DNA of 64,000 bases from Berberis thunbergii. Its lineage: Eukaryota > Streptophyta > Magnoliopsida > Ranunculales > Berberidaceae. Under the pieces are notes generated by a model. The model had not been told where the DNA came from. It made no database searches and saw nothing but the letters and a program-made list of their open reading frames with translations. The DNA lies in NCBI GenBank assembly GCA_003290165.1, contig QNQO01008307.1:62001-126000 (forward strand). Reading direction: 5' to 3'. Both the position numbers and the translations under genes were made by a program. Below, one piece after another: positions 33,720-44,323 of this stretch. The stretch's first letter is position 1. Each line of letters begins with the position of its first letter.

Positions 33720-34380
33720 AATCAGATCTGATGAGATCGAGATCAGATCAGATCGAGAGATCGAGATCTGAGGTCGAGATCGAGATCTGAGGTCGAGAGA
33801 TCGAGATCTAAGGTCGAGATCAGATCAGATCTGAGATCGAGATCTCATCAGATCTGATGATATCTGAAATCAAATCTCTGATCTGATATGATGATGTGAT
33901 GATCTGATCTTCGATCTTATTGCTAAGATCAGATCAGAAGGAGAAGGAGATCAGAAGGAGAAGGAGATCTGAAGAAGGAGAAGGAGATCTGAAGAAGGAG
34001 AAGGGGCGATCTCTGTGAGAGGGAGATCTCTCTGCGATGGAGGCAGATCTCGCGGTCGACGCTGTGTGAGGGACCTCTCGAGGTCGACGCAGTAGTGTGA
34101 GGGAGGTAGGCAGATAGCGATGGAGGCAGATCTCGCGAGTCGTGGCCGCGCTGCGTGAGGGAGGGCGAGTGCGACGCTGCTTTGAGACTGAGAGTGAGAC
34201 GAGAGCTTGTGCTCTCTGTCTCTGTGTCTGTGAGAGGGAGAGGAGTTGGTGAGGGTGAGGTGTGAGGGAGGGGAGGAGCGTTTGGTGAGGGTGAGTGAGG
34301 GGAGCGAATGAAATGAAAATGATGAGGGTGAGGGCGAGGGGAGCGTTTGGTGAGGGTGTGAGGTGTGATTTGCGAGTGAT
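33720..34380. repeat. GATC-rich then GAGGG-rich low-complexity core
   Basis: Bases 33720-34010 are an irregular array of GATC, GAGATC and AGATCTGA motifs. Bases 34010-34380 are dominated by GTGAGGG and GAGCGTTTGGTGAGGG repeats, including an 83 bp near-repeat of GATGGAGGCAGATCTCGCG (34036 and 34119). On the minus strand this is CT-rich and may be the leader of the lost transposase gene. Confidence 0.6.
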
Positions 34381-34588
34381 TTGTGAAATACAGTAAAAGG
34401 TTAATCCTTTATATAGGCGAAGGGTTTTTTTTTGTAAATTTGTTAGTTAAACGGATATCCGCGGGGCGGATATGGCCAAATCCGTATCCGCCCCGAATAG
34501 TGAACAAATATTTTTTGGATACCCGAAACCACCCGAAAACCCATTCAGCCATATCCAAAACCGCCCCAAACGGATTGGGTGGGGCGGA

Positions 34589-35037
34589 TGTCACGAACTA
34601 GCAATCCGTGCGACACTAGCTATCCAATTCACTAGTAAGCCTATGAGTAATTACGTTGACGAGCACAAATATTAACTTGAGAATGCACAATATCAATCTG
34701 TAGACAATATAACAATGCACAATAGTCAGTAAAAGCTCTCATTCACATTTAATAGATTACAATGGGGAGGAACGTTCGGATGGACGTTGCTCAAGACTAG
34801 TTCGATGCTATTGATCGATGGAAATACAAGTTTTGAAGTTGAAAAGCAATGCAAAGAGAACAATAAAAATGCTAGCGGTACAGTCTGGCCTGACTATGCA
34901 ATGGAGGCAACACGTCCTCACAGTCAAGAGCTCAAACCTTCCCCCTATATTATAGATGCTAAGCATTTGGGCACTTTTCAAAAGGGAACATTGAGTTTTG
35001 AGACCATTAGGAAGGCCTCTGACCTTGAGTCCTGACA
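34589..35037 (-). repeat. 3' LTR of the chromovirus
   Basis: 449 bp with TGTCA / TGACA inverted ends. A purine-rich tract in reverse complement (CTCCCACACTC, from 35038) abuts its inner edge, as expected for the polypurine tract. The pol stop codon lies at 35049-35051. Confidence 0.95.
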
Positions 35038-35048
35038 CTCTCCCACAC

Positions 35049-38000
35049 TCAATTCCCTGACGCCCTCGCAGCGAACTTTTCCAAGTACTCTTCCAGCTTT
35101 GAGAGGTATGGCAGCAGATGCTCGACTGGCTCCCAACTGATCTCTGAAGGAGGTTCATCCTGCCACTTGACCAAATACTCTCTATCCGGGCCTGTGTTGT
35201 TGATGAGACGGTCAGCTAAGATTTCTTCCACTTCTCGATCTGGCTTAGTAGGATGCTTAGGCAATGCTCGGGTAGATACATTTCTTGTGGGATCAGCGGC
35301 ATCGGCATGGTAGGACTTCAAGTTACTTGCATGGAAGACAGGATGGGTGAAACGGAGCCAATGTGGTAACTTGACGTGATAGGAGACTTTGCCTACTTTC
35401 TCAATAATCTGTACCGGTCTCTCATACTTGCGAAACAGATTGTTGTGTGCTCTAGCCGTCCGTTTATACTTGTTGAACATATCTAACTTCACCAATACTA
35501 AGTCCCCGACTGCAAAAGGATCGATTCGTCGTTTCTTGTCCGCCCATTTCTTCATGTGACGGGAGACTTTCTCAAGATAGGCTCGAGCAACTTCAATGTT
35601 TTTCTGCCAGACTTTGACAAATTCAAGAGCTCTTGGGCTGGGTCCTTGGTATCCGGTCAGCACTGTATGTGGTGTCAATGGTTGCTGACCGGTGACTAAC
35701 TGAAAGGGGCTGGAGTGAGTAGTTGAGCTCTTTTGTAAGTTGAAACAGAATTGTGCAACATCAAGTAGTCCCACCCAATTTTTCTGGTTTGCACTTACAA
35801 AATGACGAAGGTATTCTTCAAGCATAGAGTTAAAGCGCTCAGTCTGTCCGTCGGATTAGGGATGTTGGCTTGTTGACATATTAAGTTTGGATCCCAAGAG
35901 CTTGAACAACTCCTTCCAGAACTTTCCTGTGAAGCGAGCATCACGGTCGCTAACAATGTTTTCGGGCAGTCCCCAATACTTCACGACATGCTGGAGGAAC
36001 AATTGCGTCGTATCTTCGGCTGTGCAAGTCAGGCCGGTTGGCACAAATGTCACATACTTTGAGAATCGGTCAACAACTACAAGGATACTTTTGAAATCCT
36101 CCACTTTCGGTAACCCCGTAATGAAGTCCATGGAAACACTTTCCCAAGGACGAGTTGGAACAGGCAGGGGCTCTAGTAAGCCTACTGGTCGATCTCTTTC
36201 AACCTTATCTTGCTGGCAAATAAGGCAGGTTCGAACATAGGCCATTACATCCTCATGTATCTGCGGCCAATAGTACCCCCTCTCTAGCAATGCAAGTGTT
36301 CGTCTCCAACCTGGATGTCCCGCCCAATGGGTGTCATGGCATTCTCTCAAAAGTTCTTTTCTCAGACCCGAAGTTCTCGGAACATAGAGGCGATTACCAA
36401 TTGTGAGTATTGCTCCATCTTTTATCCAGAACCGTCGAGTTTTGCCCTGCTTGATCAACTCTGTAATCGCCTTCGCCTGTGGATCTGTCTGTAGGCCTAC
36501 TTTGATCTTCTCCAAGATGGTGTGACTCGGACCAGTATGGGTTAGCACTGCAAGGTCTACCCTTCTACTGAGTGCATCAGCTACATTGTTAGTGCGCCCT
36601 GGCTTGTATTCCAATACTAAGTCAAATTCTGCTAATTTTTCCTGCCATCGAGATTGCTTGGAGGTTAGCATCTTTTGAGTAAGGAAATGGCTTGCTGCAA
36701 CATTATCCGTTTTAACAAGGACTTGAGACCCCAAGAGGTAGTGTCTCCACACCCGTAAACAATGTACAATGGCTAGCAATTCCTTTTCTTGAGCCGAGTA
36801 ACGAGACTCTGTATCATTCAACTTTCGACTCTCATATGCTACCGGGTGACCATTTTGAAGTAAAACTCCCCCTAAGGCATAGTCAGATGCATCTGTTTGT
36901 ACTTCAAAGGGCTTGGTGATGTCTGGCAAGGCCAATACTGGATCTTTCATCACGGCCAATTTCAAGTCTTGGAATGAAGCTTCACACTGCCTATCCCATT
37001 CCCATGTTCGGTCTTGTTTCAACAAATTTTTCAGGGCAACATCTCTCTTAGAGTAGTCCCTTATGAAGCGACGATAATAGTTTGCGAGTCCAAGGAAAGA
37101 ACGTAGTTGAGACACGTTCTTAGGAGAGTTCCAATCATGGATTGCCTTGACTTTCTCCATGTCCATCCGAATCTTGCCATTGCCAATAACATGACCAAAG
37201 AAATTGATCTGGGTCTGGCCGAATGAGCACTTTTCCTTCTTGACAAAGAGATGATTATCCCTAAGGATTTGAAACACTTCTCGCAAATGATGTAGGTGTT
37301 CTTCTATAGTCCCACTATAAACCACAATGTCGTCAAGATAGACAACCACAGACTTGTCCAGAAGGTGACGGAACAGGCCATTCATAAGGGTGCAAAATGT
37401 AGCTGGAGCATTGGTCAAACCGAAGGGCATTACTAGGAACTCATATGACCCATATCTAGTAGAACAAACAGTTTTGGGTTCATCACCAGCAGCAATGCGG
37501 ACCTGATGGTAACCTGATCTCAAGTCGAGTTTTGTGAAGTATCTGGCGGATCCAAGTTGGTCGAATAAATCTGCAATGAGCGGCAGCGGGTATTTGTTCT
37601 TTATAGTAACTTTGTTCAAGGCTCTATAATCAACACAAAGGCGAAGACTGCCATCATGTTTCCGTTAAAAAAGAACAGGTGCCCCATAAGGTGCTTTAGA
37701 GGGCCGAATGAATCCCGACTCCAACAAGCCATCTAGTTGTGTTCTCAATTCGGTCAGCTCTGGAGGGCTCATGCGATATGGACTACGTGCGGGTGGCTTG
37801 GCACCAGGGACTAACTCAATTTCGTGATCAATGAGCCTTCTGGGAGGTAGATTCTTTGGCAATTCATTCGGCATCACTTCGCTGAAGTCAGCAATAACTT
37901 GGGCAACTTCCTCAGGGATTTTGCTAGTATCATCTTCCATCTCTAGCTTTGCTGCAGCTAAGTACGTATCTTCTCCTTTGGCCAAGCCTCTCTTGACTTG

Positions 38001-38537
38001 GAGCGCCGACAATATTCTATCATGAGTTGTTGGTCGAATTGAGGTTGGTACAATGCGTAGTCTGGGTCCGAAAAACCTCAAGGAGTCCATGAAAGGTAAT
38101 GGTACTGCTGCAGCTCCTCGAAAGAATTCTTGGCCAAGAATCACTTTAAAATCATCAAGTGGAACGGCCAAGAAGTTTGATCTTCCTTCCCATGGACCAA
38201 CTTGTAGTGGCACAGCTCTAGCCATACCATTAATAGATATTGCCTCAGAGTTGACAGCTTTCAACTTACCCACATCTCCTTCTAAGTTCAGACCCACACG
38301 TCTAGCTTCATCTGGGGCAATAAAATTGTCTGTCGCTCCGGAATCCAACAATGCTTGGGAAGGGAACCCATTGATAGTGATGTCGATGAATTGCAAATCC
38401 TTCTTGTGTGGGTGCTCATACATTTCTCCTTTGACAGCATTGAGCTTGCGTAGAGCTCCCATCTGGGAGGTGTCACTGTTGGTGGGGTTTGAGCTCGATG
38501 CGGTCGAGTTAGAAGGTTCTGCTTGAAGCAAGGACAT
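35049..38537 (-). pseudogene. Chromovirus pol (PR-RT-RH-IN-chromodomain), stops
   Basis: On the minus strand from 38537: retropepsin motif LLDSGATDNFI; RT with the YLDD catalytic box inside [12 protein letters not shown]; RNase H ([11 protein letters not shown]); integrase zinc finger (H-H-C-C around GHPGWRRTL and CLICQQDK); the DDE core ([23 protein letters not shown]); then a GPxxI-type tail and a chromodomain (REVEEILADR, YLVKWQDEP, SWEPVEHL). This domain order defines Ty3/gypsy chromoviruses. In-frame stops at 37665-37667 (TAA, start of RT) and 35856-35858 (TAA, within the integrase core) inactivate it. All key catalytic motifs are otherwise present. Confidence 0.93.
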
Positions 38538-38651
38538 TAATGAGTGTAGAGCTGGTTTGGATGGACATTTTCCTGTTGGGTGATCCCTGCTATTGCAAAG
38601 AATGCATGGGGCAGGGGCAGATGGTCTCCACTGTCCAGAGTAGTTTTGCTC

Positions 38652-39693
38652 TCATTTGTTGTTGGAATTTGAGTTGCTAGAGCTGGCATTCCAATTTTTG
38701 TTGGAACTCCAATTCTGGTTGGACGGCCGAGAATTGTAGTTTCCTCGGTTCTGACTTGAGTTTCCCCAGTTTTGGTGAGGTGAGCGAGCATTTGACCCTG
38801 AGCTTGAATTGGTACTGCCAGTTCTAGCTGTGGAGTGATTGAGTGAAGTGGATCCAGTCATGGGCATATAATCGCTAAACCTTTCTGCTGCCGCAATAGC
38901 ACTTGTAATATCTGTCACCTTCTGCCTTTGCAATTCTGCTTGTAGGAGCGGCTGAGCTTGTTCCATGAAACAGAAGACTTTGTCCTTATCAGACATGTCT
39001 CGAATATCTAGCAAGCAAGTTGAGAATTGTCGGACATAGTCTCGAATATTGTCTGTCTGTTTGATGGTGTGGAGCTTCCTCCTTGCTAAGAAATCAGTGT
39101 TCTCAGGCAAGAATTGATTTCTGAGTTCCTTCTTGAGGTCTGCCCAAGTTCTAATAAGGATGCGACCTTCTTCCATATCTACATATTTGGTTCTCCACCA
39201 TAGTTTCGCATCACCTGCTAAGTACATGCATGGTCGCCATGGTAACCTTGGCTTCTTCTGATTCGGGGTTCACCGCGCGAAAATACTGCTCCAGATCAAA
39301 CAAGAAGTTCTCTAACTCCTTCCCATCTCGTGCCCTAGCATATGACTTTGGCTCAGGCACTTTCATCCTATGGTGATCCGTCGTCCCTGTGGCCTTAGTG
39401 AGCAAGCCAACCTTTGCAAATAAGTCCTCCAACTGTAATTGGAAGTCGCTCATCACCTGAGCTGTGGGGTGAGGCGACTCTTCCATAGCAACTGTCCGTC
39501 CCTCTAAGTTATCAACGTGCTCAGCCAGCGAATCCGCTCTGTCTGCCAGTGAAAAGAGTCCATCCAACCGACTAATCTGTTCTCCCAAAGTGTTCAACTG
39601 GTCCATTCTGCTTTCTAGTCTATGCATTCGACTAGCCTGTCGTTCCTCCATAGCGCTAAGGCGCTCATTTAGTTCCTGCATCCTGGTTGGCAT
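38652..39693 (-). pseudogene. Chromovirus gag, frameshifted
   Basis: The ATG is at 39693, 27 bases from the LTR. The first part is a coiled-coil-like region (MQELNERLSAMEERQ). The second contains the retrotransposon gag core (YLAGDAKLWWRTKY, LKKELRNQFLPENT) and an N/S-rich tail. The two parts are in different frames: at about 39226-39232 a CATG is repeated, a 4 bp duplication that shifts the frame. A TGA at 38652-38654 cuts the chain just before the zinc knuckle (CILCNSRDHPTGKC) near 38590. Confidence 0.9.
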
Positions 39694-39705
39694 TCAACAA
39701 GCTCT

Positions 39706-39718
39706 GGCTCTGATACCA
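39706..39718 (-). other. Primer-binding site, initiator Met tRNA
   Basis: GGCTCTGATACCA on the plus strand, the reverse complement of TGGTATCAGAGCC, two bases from the right LTR. It fixes the minus orientation of the element. Confidence 0.95.
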
Positions 39719-39720
39719 AC

Positions 39721-40169
39721 TGTCACGAACCAGCAATCCGTGCGGCACTAGCTATCCAATTCACTAGTAAGCCTATGAGTAATTACGTTGACGGGCACAA
39801 ATATTAACTTGAGAATGCACAATATCAATCTGTAGACAATATAACAATGCACAATAGTCAGTAAAAGCTCTCATTCACATTCAATAGATTACAATGGGGA
39901 GGAACGTTCGGATGAACGTTGCTCAAGACTAGTTCGATGCTATTGATCGATGGAAATACAAGTTTTGAAGTTGAAAAGCAATGCAAAGAGAACAATAAAA
40001 ATGCTAGCGGTACAGTCTGGCCCGACTATGCAATGGAGGCAACACGTCCTCACAGTCAAGAGCTCAAACCTTCCCCCTATATTATAGATGCTAAGCATTT
40101 GGGCACTTTTCAAAAAGGAACATTGAGTTTTGAGACCATTAGGAAGGCCTCTGACCTTGAGTCCTGACA
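39721..40169 (-). repeat. 5' LTR of the chromovirus
   Basis: 449 bp, the same length as the left LTR, with seven substitutions and no indel between them. In transcription sense this is the promoter-bearing LTR. Confidence 0.95.
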
Positions 40170-40215
40170 ACGGATATCCGTGAAAATCCTCCCCACTGCC
40201 ATCCCTAGGTGGGAA

Positions 40216-40598
40216 TGATGGATTCATCAGTACTAGTGATGACTCAAGTCGAATCCACGAGTTCGAGTAGCAGGTCCCTTGTTTGATGATCCTTATCTAG
40301 GGACACATTTTTGGTTGGTACTCGAGCGAGATGTTTAGGATGCTACGAGTACTCAGTGATCCACTTGATGATGTGAAACAAAAATGCTATGTGGCCAGGA
40401 TTTGAGAAACAGGATTGGCAAAAATCTACTCTAGGAACAAAGTTCATTTTGAACCATATCCAATATATTCAAACTGAGAACTCCTCAGTTCCTCGTACAT
40501 AATTGCTAATCTTCTACTGGTAGCTTAGCTAATAAATTATTGAAAACACAAGAGTGAAACTAACACTTCATCTACTTTACTAATACAAGTACTACTAG
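40216..40598. other. Downstream flank of UFO
   Basis: 380 bp between the Ds-like element and the UFO stop codon. It presumably includes the UFO 3' UTR on the minus strand. No other feature was seen. Confidence 0.5.
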
Positions 40599-41903
40599 CT
40601 AAGCATTGAATGATTGAAATGGAAACACTGCCTGTTCAACAAGACCCATTGCTGGTGTAGCCAGTCGAGGCTCGTATGGAAAGCCATGCAATCCACCACC
40701 ACCACCAACAGACCCACTTTGAATAAAAGGACACCTAGGGATCCACTGCCAATCCTTTTGATAAAAGTCGAATAACACTGTTCTATCTGATCCTGATATT
40801 GTAATGGTGATGAAATCTCCATGTCCTATGCAATCAAAACCATGCCCATTCTCTATCTCTGAAAAATTATCATAGAGTGGCTGTGGCATTCTCTCTACTT
40901 CCACCCATGTTGATCCATGCTCTTGCAAACCCCAAAATCTCATGCTCTTTGGCACATTCAGCTTGCTCTTTTCCACTGCTGCCACCAGTATTAACCTCCC
41001 TTGACACACAACTAAGCTCGGCGACCGCAAGAATCTTCGCATGGGAGCTTGTATTTTGTGCCATTGATTCACCCTAATGTCATATGATAATATGCTATAG
41101 GGACTATAATTCATGCAGTAAAAGCTTCCCTCCACATACACCATTCTCCCCGATTCAAGACTACATAGTCTAGGCAGAGCACTTGTAGTACCCCATACTG
41201 AATAATATCCCCCACTATCAACATGGAAACTCTCCGTCGTTAAATTCTTTACTGCAAATGGGGAAATCAAGTCATCACCAGCTACAACTACATCTAAAGA
41301 TGAGTCCTTGGTTACAACTAGATCGATCGATGGGAACAATCTTGGTCTTAATGTTGGAGGAAGTTGGGTAAATGTCTTAAGGAGTGGGTTACACAGAAGC
41401 ATACACTTAGGACCAGCATCATCAGAAACCCAACAAACTAAACCACTAGATGAAGAAGCTGGTGAGAACCCAGATGGTACTATTGAAGCGAAGTTCAAAC
41501 GATACCATTTCCTATCATAAGGATCATACAGATATCCTTCACAGTTATCCTTATCAATGTTACCACTACCACTACCACTACCACCACTAGTACTATTCCT
41601 ATATATGTAGCTCTCTAAGCTTTTATGCTTGAAGAATAGGAACCAATGCTGGCTTGGTGAAGACGATATGCTCAAATACATTGCAAGAAAAGCTTCTGAA
41701 TATAGAAGGCTATACCATCTTTTGCAAACACATCTAGATCGAAAGAAGGCTGGAGTTGGCAAGAAGGCAATTACTCGATCAATTAGCCTTTGAGGGAGCC
41801 TGCTCCATATCCTAGGATCCATTCTAGTAGTAATAGAGCTTATAAAACTACTACTAGAAAACATGGGAATTGGTATTGTAGTAGAGATGTTATAAGGATC
41901 CAT
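40599..41903 (-). CDS. UFO: UNUSUAL FLORAL ORGANS / FIMBRIATA F-box protein
   Basis: A single-exon gene of 434 residues, close to the 442 of Arabidopsis UFO. The start is the ATG at 41903; the nine codons before it are open but begin with GTG. The F-box covers residues about 31-75 (RIWSRLPQRLIDRVIAFLPTPAFF, RCVCKRWYSLL in parts). A kelch-like beta-propeller follows, with blocks strongly shared with UFO: RPRLFPSID, VAGDDLISPFAVKNL, PRLCSLESGRMVYV, FYCMNYSPYS, IQAPMRRFLRSPSL, LILVAAVEKSKLNVPKS and ERMPQPLY. In known plants UFO is the substrate adaptor of an SCF ubiquitin ligase. It also works with LEAFY as a transcriptional co-factor to activate B-class floral genes such as APETALA3. The frame is intact. 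Its 3' end faces that of ERG. Confidence 0.97.
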   Translation of the reverse strand: MDPYNISTTIPIPMFSSSSFISSITTRMDPRIWSRLPQRLIDRVIAFLPTPAFFRSRCVCKRWYSLLYSEAFLAMYLSISSSPSQHWFLFFKHKSLESYIYRNSTSGGSGSGSGNIDKDNCEGYLYDPYDRKWYRLNFASIVPSGFSPASSSSGLVCWVSDDAGPKCMLLCNPLLKTFTQLPPTLRPRLFPSIDLVVTKDSSLDVVVAGDDLISPFAVKNLTTESFHVDSGGYYSVWGTTSALPRLCSLESGRMVYVEGSFYCMNYSPYSILSYDIRVNQWHKIQAPMRRFLRSPSLVVCQGRLILVAAVEKSKLNVPKSMRFWGLQEHGSTWVEVERMPQPLYDNFSEIENGHGFDCIGHGDFITITISGSDRTVLFDFYQKDWQWIPRCPFIQSGSVGGGGGLHGFPYEPRLATPAMGLVEQAVFPFQSFNA

Positions 41904-41986
41904 TTCAAGAACAAGAGAAGAAGTTAGCACTATGGGTTTTGTTTAGTTTTCTTGTCAAAGCTTTTATATGAAGAGAGGGTGAGTTT

Positions 41987-41988
<2 letters not shown>

Positions 41989-42054
<66 letters not shown>
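41989..42054. repeat. (AT)33 microsatellite upstream of UFO
   Basis: 66 bp of pure AT dinucleotide, 86 to 151 bp upstream of the UFO ATG. It lies where the core promoter or 5' leader is expected. A long pure tract should be length-polymorphic. Confidence 0.98.
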
Positions 42055-42058
<4 letters not shown>

Positions 42059-42100
42059 TGTTTTTTGAGGGGTTTTTTTGTTGAGGAAGTATGTGTATAT

Positions 42101-42121
42101 GTGTGTGTGTGTGTGTGTGTG
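42101..42121. repeat. (GT)10 microsatellite
   Basis: Ten GT units about 200 bp upstream of the UFO ATG, close to the AT tract. Confidence 0.95.
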
Positions 42122-44119
42122 ATGGATCCATCTATCATTCTAGCTATCTATTCAGCTGATCAGATCAGAAGTCTCAAAGTATTATCTAGTCAAGGTCGAG
42201 GAAGGACAAGCATGAACAAGAAACCCAAATGCAGGGGGCTCAAAGAGGAGGAAGTTACAGTACTAGAGTGATGACACTATTGTACTTGCTCTGTATATAT
42301 ATACATACAGTAAAGACCAAAATCAAACTCAAAAACCAAGACATGCACAATAAAACCATATAAACAAACAGGAGTATTTGTGAGGGGGAAATCTTGTGCA
42401 TGGCATGGGTTAATTAACAAATTCAACCCAAGGCAACAAATGTGAAACTTGCATTCCTAGTTACAATAAAGTGTTCTAAAACAAAAACAAAACAAAAAAA
42501 AAATCCCATAATACTTGTTACCATGCACAATTGAACATTATTGTTAGCAACAAGAAGAAGTGTATATATTGATTGGCAAAATAGGAAATGAGAGAAATTC
42601 TAATATGGAAGATGGAAGTCTCTGATTGTTGAATGAACAATTCACCACAGCAAAACAAAACAAAACAAAACAAAGCAAAGCAATCTATTCCTCATACGTC
42701 CAATCCTATTGAAACCCAAGTAAAAGCTTAGAGAGACACAGACAGATAACATAGAGAGACCAAAAAGTAATAAATAATATTCTTTCTCTCATTTCATGTC
42801 ATGCAAAAAGCTTTTGTGTAAAGCAAAGCAAAGTAAAGAGATGAATGAGTCAGAGCAGAGAAGAGCAGGGGAGAAGAAGGCAGGCAATGAGTTGGTTATG
42901 TCAAGTAGAAGAAAAAGGGAAAAGATGATTGGAGATTTTGGAGTTTGGCTCAGAACTTCTGATTTAGGAACCAAATTTGGTAAAAGATGGAATAGTAAAT
43001 CGGCACAAGACAATGACTAGTTATTAAAGACTCCTCTGTCCTTTGTTTTCCAATTTTCAAGAAAGATCACGTGCTTTACACGTGTTGTTCAGGCATCAAT
43101 CACTACTACATAGCTTTTCTTTCAAGCAAATAAATCATCAATACAAATTTTACTTCAACTTAATTCTCTGTTTAAAATTTAAAATATTGAAAAGAATAAA
43201 AATAGTTGATAATTGCATGAACACTAATTTGGAACATGATATATAGTCATGTGGCTAGCTAGGAAGAGCATTCGAAATAAAAATAGAAAGGATAAAAAGT
43301 TGCAGGTCATTAGTTGGTAAGACTTGTGGTGAATAGTATTAGAGTTTGAGCAAATTCTTTAAGAATGTCTAGTTTTGATGACATCATAATATCGCACTTT
43401 ATCACTTCAGGGACTATTTGAACTCTATTGGCTATTTATCTCCCCTATGTAAGTGAACTCACATGTTATACCGGTATCATATGTGGTTTTCTAGGCAATG
43501 ACACTTGGGTAGTGAAATATGATCAAAACACTCGTAACAGTGTTGCAATGTATCAAGGTAACGTAAGCATTGAAGACCATGAACAAGCATGAGATGCAGT
43601 TTAACAATATTTCAATGTTATTGTTGTTTTAACATAAGTATTTTAACATTTGTTTTATTGTAACTTAATTAATTATAAAGTTGTGAAAAATGCAAATAAA
43701 TTATACAAAAAATTATGATTAATTTTTTTTTTGCTAATTTGTGTTGACTACTGGTCTAGCAAATTTGTTATCAGAAAAAAAATGGATGGTTAGGATATCA
43801 TGAGATTAAAATAAAAAATAAAAATGAAAAATCTTTTATTTTATTATCGAGAGTAACTAAACACTTTGGCAATCACCAATGGGATGCAACCACCACCAAA
43901 TTCTACGGACATGTGCTTCAAATTCCAAGGATATATATCACACTAGGGTTTATGATCATGTTCCATGAGACTAATGAAGTTGCCTAGGATAACCACAATA
44001 TGGGATGCAACACAACCAAGTCTTACCACTTGCTTGAGATCACCAGGTGAAACTTAATCGTACATGTCCTACACAAAAACTTAAACCCACATGGGATAAA
44101 GCAAGTTTTAGCAAGTCAC
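42122..44119 (-). promoter_or_regulatory. UFO upstream region
   Basis: Two kb upstream of UFO with no supported gene. It holds a (CAAAA)n-like tract at about 42650-42682 and two G-boxes at 43068-43084. Overlapping open frames on both strands at 42789-43020 are shadow frames of purine-rich sequence. From about 43840 the sequence resembles retroelement debris. Confidence 0.5.
43068..43084. promoter_or_regulatory. Paired G-boxes (CACGTG x2)
   Basis: Two perfect CACGTG palindromes at 43068-43073 and 43079-43084, with starts 11 bp apart (about one helical turn), 1.17 kb upstream of the UFO ATG. G-boxes are bound by bHLH and bZIP factors. Function here is inferred only from the motif. Confidence 0.55.
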
Positions 44120-44323
44120 TTGATGGCTTATCTAGCAACGTCTCTTAGATAGACGGATTAGAGAAAGGTTTGAGTTTGAAATCACCATTTCTTTATAGAT
44201 CCTAGAATTGGGATCTTCCACCTTACAATATACAGGTTTCAGGTGAAAATGAAAATGGCCTTTATATCTTAAACAAAGAAATTGTTTGGTTAAGGTTAAG
44301 CTCACAAGCAAATCCTGGATCTC

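Larger units (their letters stand above)
34589..40169 (-). mobile_element. Ty3/gypsy chromovirus, full length, recent
   Basis: Two 449 bp LTRs (34589-35037, 39721-40169) begin TGTCACGA and end CCTGACA. They differ at 7 positions by eye (about 1.6%), all transitions. The flanks GCGGA and ACGGA match at 4 of 5 bases, the remnant of a 5 bp target duplication. The internal region, on the minus strand, has a primer-binding site, gag, protease, RT, RNase H, integrase and a C-terminal chromodomain. The coding frame is broken by one 4 bp duplication and three in-frame stops. It sits inside the Ds-like hAT between ERG and UFO, so it is younger than that hAT. Confidence 0.96.
33306..40207. mobile_element. 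Ds-like non-autonomous hAT, split by a gypsy element
   Basis: The ends are TAGGGATGGCAATGGGG at 33306 and its near-perfect inverse ending at 40207. An exact 8 bp target duplication GGTGGGAA lies at 33298-33305 and 40208-40215. TAGGGATG matches the maize Ac/Ds end type. AAACGG hexamers, the known Ac transposase binding motif, lie subterminally at 33388-33393 (inverted), 34449-34454 and 34568-34573. Without the nested retroelement the element is about 1.3 kb. The interior has no transposase frame, but on the minus strand a CTATATAAAG box (34407-34416) precedes a CT-rich leader-like stretch, as if the promoter of a parental transposase gene were kept. Confidence 0.85.

Noticed and set aside
33306..40207. 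Mutator-like element with a 9-10 bp duplication
   Set aside because: The shared flank can be read as 10 bp, but the TAGGG end, the 8 bp reading and AAACGG subterminal motifs fit hAT better.
41904..41930. Upstream extension of UFO by nine codons
   Set aside because: The extension starts with GTG rather than ATG and is not found in known UFO proteins; it is probably 5' UTR.
42789..43020. Open frames on both strands upstream of UFO
   Set aside because: Complementary shadow frames in purine-rich DNA with no family similarity and no splice context.
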